Of a DNA stretch of 64,000 nucleotides, positions 24,630 through 32,690 are shown in pieces. Source of the stretch: Alterinioella nitratireducens (lineage in GTDB: Bacteria > Pseudomonadota > Alphaproteobacteria > Rhodobacterales > Rhodobacteraceae). The stretch is from NCBI RefSeq assembly GCF_013155465.1, contig NZ_JABJVX010000001.1, positions 434,001 to 498,000 of the forward strand. Direction: 5' to 3'. Under the pieces are notes generated by a model that worked only from the letters and a program-made list of their open reading frames with translations, was not told the DNA's origin and made no database searches. Positions within the stretch are counted from its first letter, which is position 1, and every line of letters starts with the position of its first letter. The position numbers were made by a program, and so were the translations under genes.

Positions 24630-25481
24630 CTAGCGGGCCGACCGCCCGCCGGAGCGCGCCATGAAGGCGAGCCGTTCGAAAAGCGCCACGTCCTGCTCGT
24701 TCTTCAGAAGCGCCCCGTGCAGTTTCGGCAAGGCGGACGCCCCGTCGCGCTTGAGGTCTTCAGGCGAAAGATCCTCGGCCAGCAGCAGCTTGAGCCAGTC
24801 CAGCACTTCCGAGGTGGAGGGCTTTTTCTTCAGCCCCTGCTGGTCGCGGATCTCGTAGAACTGCGTGAGCGCGGTGGTCAGCAACGCGGGCTTGATGCCG
24901 GGGTGATGCACCTCGACGATGCGTTTCAGCACGTCGATATCGGGAAAGCGGATGTAGTGGAAGAAACAGCGCCGCAAGAAGGCGTCGGGCAGTTCCTTTT
25001 CGTTGTTCGAGGTGATGATCACGATGGGCCTATTGACGGCTTTCACGGTCTCGCCGGTCTCGTAGACATGGAACTCCATCCGGTCGAGCTCTTGCAGAAG
25101 ATCGTTGGGAAACTCGATATCGGCCTTGTCGACCTCGTCGATCAGCAGCACGACCCGTTCGGGCGCCTCGAAGGCCTGCCACAGCTTGCCCTTGCGGATG
25201 TAATTGGCGACGTCATGCACGCGTTCCTCGCCAAGCTGGCTGTCGCGCAACCGGCTGACGGCGTCGTATTCATACAGCCCCTGCTGCGCCCGCGTGGTGG
25301 ATTTCACATGCCACTCGATGATCGGCAGATCCAGCGCCCGGGCCACTTGCCGCGCCAGTTCCGTCTTGCCGGTTCCGGGCTCGCCCTTGACCAGCAGTGG
25401 ACGCTGCAATGTCACCGCGGCATTGACCGCCACGCTCAGGTCTTCCGTCGCCACGTAATCGGCGGTTCCGTCGAATTTCAT
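24630..25481 (-). CDS. MoxR-type AAA+ ATPase
   Basis: 283 aa. Walker A GEPGTGKTE (33-41), Walker B VVLLIDEVDKAD (110-121), sensor 1 ITSNNEKELPDAF and an arginine-finger region FLRRCFFHY fit the MoxR branch. The C-terminal lid helices include TSEVLDWLKLLL. ATG at 25479-25481 gives a start at MKFDGTADYVATEDL, as in relatives; a longer reading lacks support. Partner VWA protein is at 20325-21509. Together they probably remodel or mature a protein complex. Confidence 0.92.
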   Translation of the reverse strand: MKFDGTADYVATEDLSVAVNAAVTLQRPLLVKGEPGTGKTELARQVARALDLPIIEWHVKSTTRAQQGLYEYDAVSRLRDSQLGEERVHDVANYIRKGKLWQAFEAPERVVLLIDEVDKADIEFPNDLLQELDRMEFHVYETGETVKAVNRPIVIITSNNEKELPDAFLRRCFFHYIRFPDIDVLKRIVEVHHPGIKPALLTTALTQFYEIRDQQGLKKKPSTSEVLDWLKLLLAEDLSPEDLKRDGASALPKLHGALLKNEQDVALFERLAFMARSGGRSAR

Positions 25482-25666
25482 ATACTGCCTCAATCGTTTG
25501 GCCTGCCCCGATCGGGCCGGACCATAGCATGCCCTCATTTGGTCACAAGCGGCCATTAGGTGGGGTGACAAGGGGGCGATGTTGGAGTAATCGGGCCGCA
25601 ATGAGGCCGCGTGAGGACGTGATGACTGAGTCGCCCCCTCGTTCCGGTCCCGCGAAAGGGAGAACA

Positions 25667-26089
25667 ATGAAAGCTGAAGTCTTTCTGCCTGATGATTACC
25701 GTCCCGCCGAGGATGAACCGTTCATGAATGACCGCCAGGTGGAGTATTTCCGCCGCAAGCTGATCGCCTGGCGCGAGGACCTTCTTGATGAAAGCCGCTC
25801 GACCGTCGCGGTCCTGCAGGGCGATACCCGCAACATCCCAGACGTGGCCGACCGCGCCTCGGAGGAAACCGACCGCGCTCTGGAATTGCGCACCCGCGAC
25901 CGCCAGCGCAAGCTGATCTCGAAGATCGACTCTGCCCTGCGCCGGATCGAAGAGGGCGAATACGGCTATTGTGAGAAAACCGGCGATCCGATCTCGCTCA
26001 AGCGGCTCGATGCGCGGCCCATCGCGACGATGAGCCTGGAGGCCCAGGAACGCCACGAGCGCCGCGAGAAAGTGCATCGCGACGACTGA
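25667..26089 (+). CDS. dksA: RNA polymerase-binding regulator DksA (single-cysteine type)
   Basis: 140 aa. A coiled coil spans about 20-95, with the functional tip motif DVADRA (Asp59, Asp62), which reaches the polymerase secondary channel. The globular zinc-finger region (GYCEKTGDPISLKRLDARP) keeps only Cys102 of the usual four; the other positions are Thr, Ala and Ser. The one-cysteine form matches what has been reported for the Rhodobacter sphaeroides DksA orthologue. It works with ppGpp on stringent promoters. ATG at 25667 follows AAAGGGAG and the gene ends at its own terminator. Confidence 0.93.
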   Translation: MKAEVFLPDDYRPAEDEPFMNDRQVEYFRRKLIAWREDLLDESRSTVAVLQGDTRNIPDVADRASEETDRALELRTRDRQRKLISKIDSALRRIEEGEYGYCEKTGDPISLKRLDARPIATMSLEAQERHERREKVHRDD

Positions 26090-26135
26090 GGCGCGGTGCC
26101 TCATGGCAATCCCCGGGCGACCGGGGCAGGGATGA

Positions 26136-26168
26136 AACCGGGGCCTTTTGCGGGTGCCCGGTTTTTTC
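26136..26168 (+). terminator. rho-independent terminator of dksA
   Basis: AACCGGG (26136-26142) pairs with CCCGGTT (26157-26163), followed by TTTT. A second small GC hairpin (CCCCGGGCGACCGGGG) lies just upstream at 26111-26126. Confidence 0.85.
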
Positions 26169-26186
26169 ATGCGAAAGGCAGGGGCC

Positions 26187-27347
26187 ATGCTGAATGGGCA
26201 AGAGATCACCGTTCTGGGCGCGGGCATCGCGGGGCTGGCCGTGGCAACCGCCCTGGCGCAGCGCGGCGCGCAGGTGCGCGTGCTGGAACAGGCCGATGCG
26301 ATCCGCGAGGTCGGCGCCGGGTTGCAGGTCACGCCCAATGGCGTGGCGGTGCTGCGCGCGCTCGGGCTGGAAGGCGCGCTGCAGGCGGCGGCCCCGCTCG
26401 CGCGCGCGGTGCAGCTGCGCGATTTTCGCCGCGGCGATCCGGTGTTCCGGCTGGACCTCACCCGCCCCGACCGGCCCTATCACCTGACCCACCGCGCCGA
26501 CCTGATCAATATCCTGCGCCAGGGCGCGAGCGAGGCCGGCGCCCGCATCGAGCTTGGCCAGCACGTCACGGGCGTCGACCCCGAGGCGGGCCAGATGCTG
26601 GTCAACGGCCACACCGAAACCGCGCCGCTGATCATCGGGGCAGGGGGGCTGCATTCGCCCACCCGTGCCGCGCTGAACCCCGGCGGGCAGCCCTTCTTCA
26701 CCGGCCAGGTCGCCTGGCGCAGCACCATCCCCTGGGATGACCCGGCCACCCCGCCCGAGGCGACGATCCATATGGGGCCGGGCCGCCACCTGGTGACCTA
26801 TCCCCTGCGCGGTGGCGCGCTGCTCAATGTGGTGGCGGTTGAAGAACGCGATGCGTGGGCCGCCGAAGGCTGGCACCACCGCGACGACCCCCAGGCGCCC
26901 TGGCGCGCCTTCGTCGATTTCTGCCCCGAGGTGCGCGACATCCTCTACCGCGCCGAGGAGGTCTATCTCTGGGGCCTCTTTCGCCACCCGGTCGCGCGCA
27001 ACTGGGGCCAGGGCCGCGCGGCCATCCTGGGCGATGCGGCGCATCCGACGCTGCCCTTCCTGGCGCAGGGCGCCAACATGGCGCTGGAGGATGCCTGGGT
27101 GCTGGCCGACTGCCTCGACACCCATGCGACGACCGAGGCCGCCTTCGCCACCTACCAGGCCCGCCGCCGCCCGCGCGCCGCGCGTGTCATCGACGCCGCC
27201 TCCCGGAACGCGCGGAACTACCACCTGCATCCCGGCCCCACCCGCGCCGCGGCACATCTGGCCCTGAAACTGGGCACCAGGCTGGCCCCCGGCCTCGCCG
27301 CACGCCGGTTTGACTGGCTCTACGGGCATGACGTAACCCGACATTAA
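26187..27347 (+). CDS. FAD-dependent monooxygenase (3-hydroxybenzoate 6-monooxygenase-like)
   Basis: 386 aa flavoprotein of the aromatic-ring hydroxylase group. FAD-binding GAGIAGLAVATALAQRG (about 11-27) with the strand-end Glu in VRVLEQAD, then REVGAGLQVTPNGV; the middle motif is IIGAGGLHSPTR, where the usual Asp-Gly is replaced by Ala-Gly-Gly; the late GD motif is ILGDAAHPTLPFLAQGANMALEDA. The substrate is a phenol-like compound or similar ring. ATG at 26187 is chosen because the earlier ATG at 26169 touches the dksA terminator. Confidence 0.88.
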   Translation: MLNGQEITVLGAGIAGLAVATALAQRGAQVRVLEQADAIREVGAGLQVTPNGVAVLRALGLEGALQAAAPLARAVQLRDFRRGDPVFRLDLTRPDRPYHLTHRADLINILRQGASEAGARIELGQHVTGVDPEAGQMLVNGHTETAPLIIGAGGLHSPTRAALNPGGQPFFTGQVAWRSTIPWDDPATPPEATIHMGPGRHLVTYPLRGGALLNVVAVEERDAWAAEGWHHRDDPQAPWRAFVDFCPEVRDILYRAEEVYLWGLFRHPVARNWGQGRAAILGDAAHPTLPFLAQGANMALEDAWVLADCLDTHATTEAAFATYQARRRPRAARVIDAASRNARNYHLHPGPTRAAAHLALKLGTRLAPGLAARRFDWLYGHDVTRH

Positions 27348-27407
27348 GGTTAACGCGCGCGCCGTTCACCTTGACGCGCGCCCTTCTTTCCGACGGCCCC
27401 CGCCCGC

Positions 27408-27437
27408 CTTCTTTGTTCCGCAAATATCCTGGGGGAG
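27408..27437 (-). repeat. dispersed intergenic repeat, copy 3
   Basis: On the minus strand it reads CTCCCCCAGGATATTTGCGG followed by AACAAAGAAG, sharing the GATATTTGC(C/G)GAACAAAGAAG core with 8501-8531. It lies 35 bases past the stop of the exonuclease III gene, on the same strand, in a convergent gap. Confidence 0.75.
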
Positions 27438-27471
27438 GGCGCCCGCAGGGCGACCGGGGGCAACGCCCCAG

Positions 27472-28254
27472 CTACGCCGCCAACTCCACCCAGACCGGAA
27501 CATGATCCGACGGCTTCTCGCGCCCCCGGATCTCGGCGTCGATCCGCACATCCCGCATCAGGTCGGCGGCCTGCGGGCTCAGCAGAAGATGATCAATCCG
27601 GATCCCGTCATTGCGCTGCCAGGCCCCGGCCTGGTAATCCCAGAAGGAATAATGCTCGGGGCCCCGGACCCGCGCCCGGAACGCCTCGGTGAAGCCGAGG
27701 TTCAGGATCCGGCGGAACGCGGCGCGGCTCGCGGGCAGGGCCAGCGCGTCGTCTTTCCAGGCTTGCGGGCGCGCGGCATCCTCATCTTGCGGGATGATGT
27801 TGTAATCGCCCGCCATGACCACCGGCATTTCGCTTTGCAAAAGCTCCCGCGCGCGGGCCTCCATGCGGGCCATCCAGGCCAGCTTGTAGTCGTATTTCGG
27901 CCCCGGCACGGGGTTGCCATTGGGCAGGTAGAGACCGCAGAGCCGCACCGCCTGCGCGTCGCCCACCACGGTGGCCTCGATCCAGCGCGCCTGTTCGTCC
28001 GCCTCGTCGCCGGGCAGTCCGCGCACCACTTCCTCGAGCGGGAATTTCGACAAGATCGCGACGCCGTTGAAGCTCTTCTGGCCATGCGTCTCGACATTGT
28101 AGCCGCGATCCTCGAACATCTCGCGCGGGAAATTCGCATCCACCGATTTGATCTCCTGCAACAGCGCGATATCGGGGTGCGATTCGTCCAGCCAGTCGCA
28201 GAGGGCGGCATACCGCGCCTTAATTCCATTGATGTTGAAGGTCGCGATCTTCAT
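27472..28254 (-). CDS. xth: exodeoxyribonuclease III
   Basis: 260 aa Mg-dependent AP endonuclease / 3'-5' exonuclease of the EEP superfamily, acting in base excision repair. Motifs: MKIATFNINGIKAR (catalytic Asn7), LLQEIKS (metal Glu), YLPNGNP, AGDYNIIPQDED and the terminal IDHLLLS then SDHVPV (catalytic Asp-His). ATG at 28252-28254 gives the classic MKIATFN start. Length is normal. Confidence 0.95.
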   Translation of the reverse strand: MKIATFNINGIKARYAALCDWLDESHPDIALLQEIKSVDANFPREMFEDRGYNVETHGQKSFNGVAILSKFPLEEVVRGLPGDEADEQARWIEATVVGDAQAVRLCGLYLPNGNPVPGPKYDYKLAWMARMEARARELLQSEMPVVMAGDYNIIPQDEDAARPQAWKDDALALPASRAAFRRILNLGFTEAFRARVRGPEHYSFWDYQAGAWQRNDGIRIDHLLLSPQAADLMRDVRIDAEIRGREKPSDHVPVWVELAA

Positions 28255-28403
28255 TCTGCCCGCCCTGTTCGTGTTCAAAATACAGATTTACTTGGCATTT
28301 TTGCCTGTCCAGCGGGAAATTGCCAAGGGGCCTTATTGGGGCTTGCCATTAAAGTGTAGATATGACACTTTTGCTGCAGGCGCTTTGAAGGAGGGCAAAT
28401 CCG

Positions 28404-28529
28404 ATGCGCAATCTGTTGACGGCACTGTTTTTTCTCTTCCTTCTGCTGCCGTTGCGCGTGACGGCGGCACCGGCACCGACGGGCCCGGTTGGCCCGGCCT
28501 TGCAGAGCCTTTTGGCGGGCCTGTTCTGA
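28404..28529 (+). CDS. small hydrophobic secreted or membrane peptide, unknown
   Basis: 41 aa. MRNLLTALFFLFLLLPLRVTA forms a signal-peptide-like or membrane segment, followed by PAPTGPVGPALQSLLAGLF. A good ribosome site AAGGAGGG lies ten bases upstream of the ATG. Its stop is 28 bases before the next secreted protein, so it may be a leader or a co-expressed small protein. No homologue recognised. Confidence 0.5.
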   Translation: MRNLLTALFFLFLLLPLRVTAAPAPTGPVGPALQSLLAGLF

Positions 28530-28557
28530 CGATGACAACAAAGGGGGATGCCCCCAG

Positions 28558-29967
28558 ATGAAACGACGCATCATAGCCTTGATCGGCCTTCTCATGCTCG
28601 CGCTGCCCCTGCAGCTGCGGGCCCAGACGGTTGAGCGGATCCCCGAATACCGCGCCATGCTGTCGGATGCGGAGGCCGCGCTGAACGAGGATTTCGCCAT
28701 GGCGCGTGCCCGCGCCGAGTTGCAAGATGCGTTCGATTCCAGTGGCATCGGCTTTTCCAACCGCTACCTGGACCGCTGGAGCGCGACCGTCTTTCAGCGC
28801 TGGTCGCGGATGCGGCTGTTCTTCGACGAGGCCGACGCGCGGCTGGCCGAATGGCAGGCCGCCCTCGACGCGGGCGAGGTGAGCGAGGCCGAGGCCGAAG
28901 CCGCGCTGGCGGTGCCCACGGCGCAATTGCTGGAGGTGGCGCGGCGCATCCCCGAATGGCTGCACGATGACGTCGCGCGGCTGGCGGAACGCGCCTTCTG
29001 GACCGATCTGGCGCAGGATGTGGGCTGTTGCGACGCGCTCTATTACCTCGCGCTGGACGAGGCCGACCGGGTCTGGGCCTCCTCGGCCAGCCCCGATGCC
29101 GCGACGGTGGCGGGGCTCGACCTGATCCCGCCGGTGGGGGACGCCGGCCATGACGCCGAGGCGGCGAATTTCGCGGCGCTTTCCGAACGGGTCGAGACGC
29201 TGGACCTTGAAGGCGGCAACACCGCCACCCTGCGCCGCGTGCTGATCAACGATGCGCTGCTGCTGGCCGACCTTTTCGGCACGGCCCGGTTCGGCGACCT
29301 GGCCGATCTGGCCGCGCGCGAAGGCTTTTCCGCGCGGCCCGTCGCGCCCTTGCTGGCGCTGGCGCGGATCACCGAACCCGGCCCCCTGCGCACCATGCTG
29401 ATCGAGCGCGCAAGGCTGCGGCTGGAGGCGCGCGCGGCGCATCTGGGGCTGGAAGGGCCCGACATGAACCCGGTCACCGACATGGCCGCGAACAACGCGC
29501 CCGAGCCGGAACCGGAGCCGGAGCCGGAGCTTGACCTGCCCATCGCCGATGCGCCGACGGGCGGGGTGACTTTGGGGACCGGGTCCAGCGGCGCCAATTC
29601 TGGTTTGGACGCGTTTCAGGGCGGCGCGCAGGTCGGCTCCGGCGCGGTTACCCAGTCGGGCAACCGGCGCACTGTTGCCCCCAGCATAAGCACGGCCACC
29701 ACAAGCACGGTCACCTCAAGCACCGCCATCATCGCCGCCCCGACCGCCGCCCCTCCGCCCGCCGCTGCGCCCCTGCCGGATGGGCAGATTGCCGCGGTCG
29801 AACGGGCGCTGGAGGCGCTGTCGGATGACAGCCAGGCAGGATTGGCCGCGGCCACCGAGGCCGCCGAGATGGTCGATGCGCTGCTGGAACCCGGCGATAT
29901 AAGGGCCTTGCAGGGTCAAGGCGCGGCCCCGCCGCCGCCGGTCTTTGCCGCGCCGGTCACACCCTGA
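28558..29967 (+). CDS. exported protein of unknown function with Pro/Thr-rich C-terminal half
   Basis: 469 aa. Signal peptide 1-22 (MKRRIIALIGLLMLALPLQLRA). Residues about 23-320 are mostly helical and acidic, with one cysteine pair (GCCDALYYLALDEADRVW). A low-complexity PEPEPEPEPELD linker near 340 is followed by Gly/Ser/Thr-rich and Ala/Pro-rich stretches (TATTSTVTSSTAIIAAPTAA). The last helix region is DGQIAAVERALEALSDDSQ. Not recognised; a periplasmic or surface scaffold is possible. ATG at 28558 follows AAAGGGGGATG. Confidence 0.75.
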   Translation: MKRRIIALIGLLMLALPLQLRAQTVERIPEYRAMLSDAEAALNEDFAMARARAELQDAFDSSGIGFSNRYLDRWSATVFQRWSRMRLFFDEADARLAEWQAALDAGEVSEAEAEAALAVPTAQLLEVARRIPEWLHDDVARLAERAFWTDLAQDVGCCDALYYLALDEADRVWASSASPDAATVAGLDLIPPVGDAGHDAEAANFAALSERVETLDLEGGNTATLRRVLINDALLLADLFGTARFGDLADLAAREGFSARPVAPLLALARITEPGPLRTMLIERARLRLEARAAHLGLEGPDMNPVTDMAANNAPEPEPEPEPELDLPIADAPTGGVTLGTGSSGANSGLDAFQGGAQVGSGAVTQSGNRRTVAPSISTATTSTVTSSTAIIAAPTAAPPPAAAPLPDGQIAAVERALEALSDDSQAGLAAATEAAEMVDALLEPGDIRALQGQGAAPPPPVFAAPVTP

Positions 29968-29979
29968 CCGCCTCGGCCC

Positions 29980-30378
29980 TCAACTGGCCGCCACGCCATC
30001 CAGTTCGGCCAGCCAGGCGCGGGCCTCGGCCTCCTGGTCGGGCGGGAAGGAGTGAATTTCGAGATTGGGGACAAGCAGGCTTTCGACCGCCGCCGCATTG
30101 GCCAGCCACCCCTGATCGGTCAGCACCGCGACCCGGTCGACCTTGCGGATCATCGCCATCAACTGCCCCCAATGGCGCAGCTCGACGCCAATCGCGCCAA
30201 GCGTCGGCCAGGAGACATTGCGCGCCCGCATCAACATGGCCCCATGGTCCATGTCGCGCACCACGGGCACCAGCGTGTTCAGCGCCACCTCCATGGCGAT
30301 GGAATCCATCTTGCCGGAGACCTCCATCACAAGCAGGTTCGGCGCCTCCAGCTTGGCGGTGAATGTGGGCTCGGTCAT
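29980..30378 (-). CDS. STAS/SEC14 domain (SpoIIAA-like) protein
   Basis: 132 aa. Beta-alpha pattern of the SpoIIAA-like STAS/SEC14 family (PF11964-type): NLLVMEVSGKMDS at the start, MLMRARNVSWPTLGAIGVEL in the middle, VDRVAVLTDQGWLANAAAV later. Proteins of this class are small and soluble and may bind nucleotides or lipids; no specific role is known. ATG at 30376-30378 starts MTEPTFTAKLEAPN; the longer in-frame start runs into the erpA spacer. Confidence 0.78.
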   Translation of the reverse strand: MTEPTFTAKLEAPNLLVMEVSGKMDSIAMEVALNTLVPVVRDMDHGAMLMRARNVSWPTLGAIGVELRHWGQLMAMIRKVDRVAVLTDQGWLANAAAVESLLVPNLEIHSFPPDQEAEARAWLAELDGVAAS

Positions 30379-30436
30379 TGGCAGGCACTCCCCGTCTTGA
30401 TCAGGTTGGACATGATCTGACCCGCACGCGCCGGGA

Positions 30437-30766
30437 TCACATCGAAAAGGACGTGCCGCAGCCGCAGGAGGAGGCCGCGTTCGGGTTCTCGATGACAAAC
30501 CGCGCGCCGATCAGTTCCTCGGAAAAGTCGATCACCGCATTGGCGAGGAAGGGCAGCGACACGCTGTCCACCACGACCTTCTGGCCCGCGCCTTCCAGCA
30601 CCAGGTCATCCTCGGTGGGCGCGTCCAGCGTGATCTCGTATTGAAACCCGGAACAGCCGCCGCCCTCGACGGCGACGCGCAGGGCCTTGGCCTCCTTGGC
30701 GTCCTCGTTGATCTCGGACAGGCGCGCAAAGGCGCGGTCGGTGACTTTGGGGGGAACGGTCAGCAT
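30437..30766 (-). CDS. erpA: iron-sulfur cluster insertion protein, ErpA/IscA (A-type carrier)
   Basis: 109 aa A-type carrier. The three conserved cysteines are Cys38 (GGGCSGFQY), Cys101 and Cys103 (SSCGCGTSF). It delivers Fe-S clusters to apo-enzymes. It is divergent from the dGTPase gene, an arrangement common in Rhodobacterales. The erpA name is by similarity; it could equally be annotated HesB/IscA. Confidence 0.9.
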   Translation of the reverse strand: MLTVPPKVTDRAFARLSEINEDAKEAKALRVAVEGGGCSGFQYEITLDAPTEDDLVLEGAGQKVVVDSVSLPFLANAVIDFSEELIGARFVIENPNAASSCGCGTSFSM

Positions 30767-30952
30767 CGTGATCCTTTCGCCATCTTTCCTAGAAACAGGC
30801 TTTGTCTTCTAAAATAGACCCCGCGGGCGCGGCTCACAAGGGCGGGGCGGGATTAAACATGCCCCCTCGCGCCGGGACGCGGGGCCTGATATGGCGTTGG
30901 GAAACAGGTGGTTGGCAGAGCCACCGGACCAGCAGAGAGGGGACGGGGACCG

Positions 30953-32122
30953 ATGGCGGCACCCTATGCCTGCGAACCGGCGGCCAGCCGGGGCAGATAT
31001 TTCGCCGAGGAGGAGAGCGCCTTTCGCTCGCCCTTCCAGCGCGACCGCGACCGGATCATCCATGCGGGCGCATTCCGCCGCCTCAAGCACAAGACGCAAG
31101 TGTTTGTGGAACATGAGGGCGATTATTTCCGCACCCGCCTGACCCATTCCATCGAGGTGGCGCAGGTCGCGCGCACCATCGCCCGCGCGCTTGGCCTGAA
31201 CGAGGATCTGACCGAAGCGGTGGCCCTTGCGCATGATTTCGGCCACACCCCCTTTGGCCATACCGGAGAGGATGCGCTGAACGCGCTGATGGCCCCCTAT
31301 GGCGGCTTCGATCACAATGCGCAGGCGCTCAAGATCGTCACCGCGCTGGAGCGCAGCTATGCCGAGTTTGACGGGCTGAACCTGACCTGGGACACGCTGG
31401 AGGGGATCGCCAAGCATAACGGTCCTGTCGCCGCGCCGCTGCCCTTCGCGCTGGCCGATTACAACGCGCGTCACGATCTGGAACTGGACACCCATGCGTC
31501 GGGAGAGGCGCAGGTCGCCGCCGTCTCGGACGATATTGCCTATAACAACCATGATCTCGCCGACGGGTTGCGCGCGGGCCTCTTCACCGATGAGGAGGCT
31601 GCGGAGCTGCCCATTGTCGGGCCGGCCTATGCACAGGTGGACGCGCTCTATCCCCGGTTGGACAGAAAGCGCCGCCGGGCCGAAGCGCTGCGCCGGGTTT
31701 TCGGTGTCATGGTCGCCGATGTCATCGCCGAGGCGCGGACCCGGCTGGCTGACACCGCGCCCGCCGATGTCGATGCGCTGCGCCGGGCGGGGCGGCCGAT
31801 GGTGCGGTTCTCCGATCCGCTCTTCGCGCAGTTGAAGGAGATCCGCGCCTTCCTCTTTGCCCATATGTATCGCGCGCCGACCGTGGTCGAGATGCGCGCG
31901 CGGGTGACGCGGGTTGTGCAGGATCTGTTCCAGCTCTACATGGACCGGCCCGACCACCTGCCGCGTGAGTGGAGCGCCGATGTCGCCGCGGCGGATGACG
32001 CCACCGCGCGGGCCCGCCTGGTTGCCGATTACATCGCGGGCATGACCGACCGCTACGCCTTCGAGCGGCATGAGGTGCTGGTTGCCGGGACCACTCCGAT
32101 GCCAGCGCGGCCCCATCCGTGA
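30953..32122 (+). CDS. dgt: deoxyguanosinetriphosphate triphosphohydrolase-like HD protein
   Basis: 389 aa HD-domain phosphohydrolase that releases tripolyphosphate from dGTP or related dNTPs. Motifs: RDRDRIIHAGAFRRLKHKTQ, HSIEVAQVARTIAR, HDFGHTPFGHTGE (metal His and Asp), DNHD-like AYNNHDLADGL and QLKEIRAFLF. ATG at 30953 is in phase with MAAPYACEP, as in relatives of the short dGTPase type. It heads a run of same-strand genes leading to argS. Confidence 0.92.
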   Translation: MAAPYACEPAASRGRYFAEEESAFRSPFQRDRDRIIHAGAFRRLKHKTQVFVEHEGDYFRTRLTHSIEVAQVARTIARALGLNEDLTEAVALAHDFGHTPFGHTGEDALNALMAPYGGFDHNAQALKIVTALERSYAEFDGLNLTWDTLEGIAKHNGPVAAPLPFALADYNARHDLELDTHASGEAQVAAVSDDIAYNNHDLADGLRAGLFTDEEAAELPIVGPAYAQVDALYPRLDRKRRRAEALRRVFGVMVADVIAEARTRLADTAPADVDALRRAGRPMVRFSDPLFAQLKEIRAFLFAHMYRAPTVVEMRARVTRVVQDLFQLYMDRPDHLPREWSADVAAADDATARARLVADYIAGMTDRYAFERHEVLVAGTTPMPARPHP

Positions 32123-32240
32123 TCTGTTGGGCCCATCCGAGATGTGCGGTGCCCTGTTCCTGACGGACCCCGAAGATTGACGCGGGCCGCCCGCCTGCCG
32201 CAGGATCAGGACATGTGATTTTGACCAGAAGGACATTGCC

Positions 32241-32618
32241 ATGCCCCGTCTTTTCGCCCCCCTTGCCCTCCTGCTCAGCACCGCGCCGCTGATGGCCGAT
32301 CCGGCCCTCGACGGGCGCTATGAGCTTGACGCCTGCACGGGCCGCGTGGGCGAAAGCACGATCACCCTGTCGGATTACAGCATCGCCTATTGGGAAAGCC
32401 GATGCGACCTGTCCGCGCCGATGCCGGTGCGCGGCATGGGCGAGGCGGTGCTCTATGACGCAACCTGTGCCGGCGAGGGCGAGAGCTGGGAGCGGCGGCT
32501 GATGCTGATGCCGGTCTGGCAGAACGGCCCCATCGGCAGGCCGCCGCATGACGGGCTGATCATTGTCGGCGACAACTACGCCGATTACTACGCCTATTGC
32601 GGCCCGGCCCCCCGATAG
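32241..32618 (+). CDS. small secreted four-cysteine protein, unknown
   Basis: 125 aa. Signal peptide 1-19 (MPRLFAPLALLLSTAPLMA). The mature part carries four cysteines (32, 55, 76, 120), suggesting two disulfides in the periplasm, and the strand-rich WERRLMLMPVWQNG. Family not recognised. It sits between dgt and argS, 72 bases before argS. Confidence 0.7.
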   Translation: MPRLFAPLALLLSTAPLMADPALDGRYELDACTGRVGESTITLSDYSIAYWESRCDLSAPMPVRGMGEAVLYDATCAGEGESWERRLMLMPVWQNGPIGRPPHDGLIIVGDNYADYYAYCGPAPR

Positions 32619-32690
32619 GCCCGCGCGCGGGTGATTGACCTCGGGTTCCCCCGTGATAAACCCGCGCCCAAGCCAATCAGGACCGACGCA

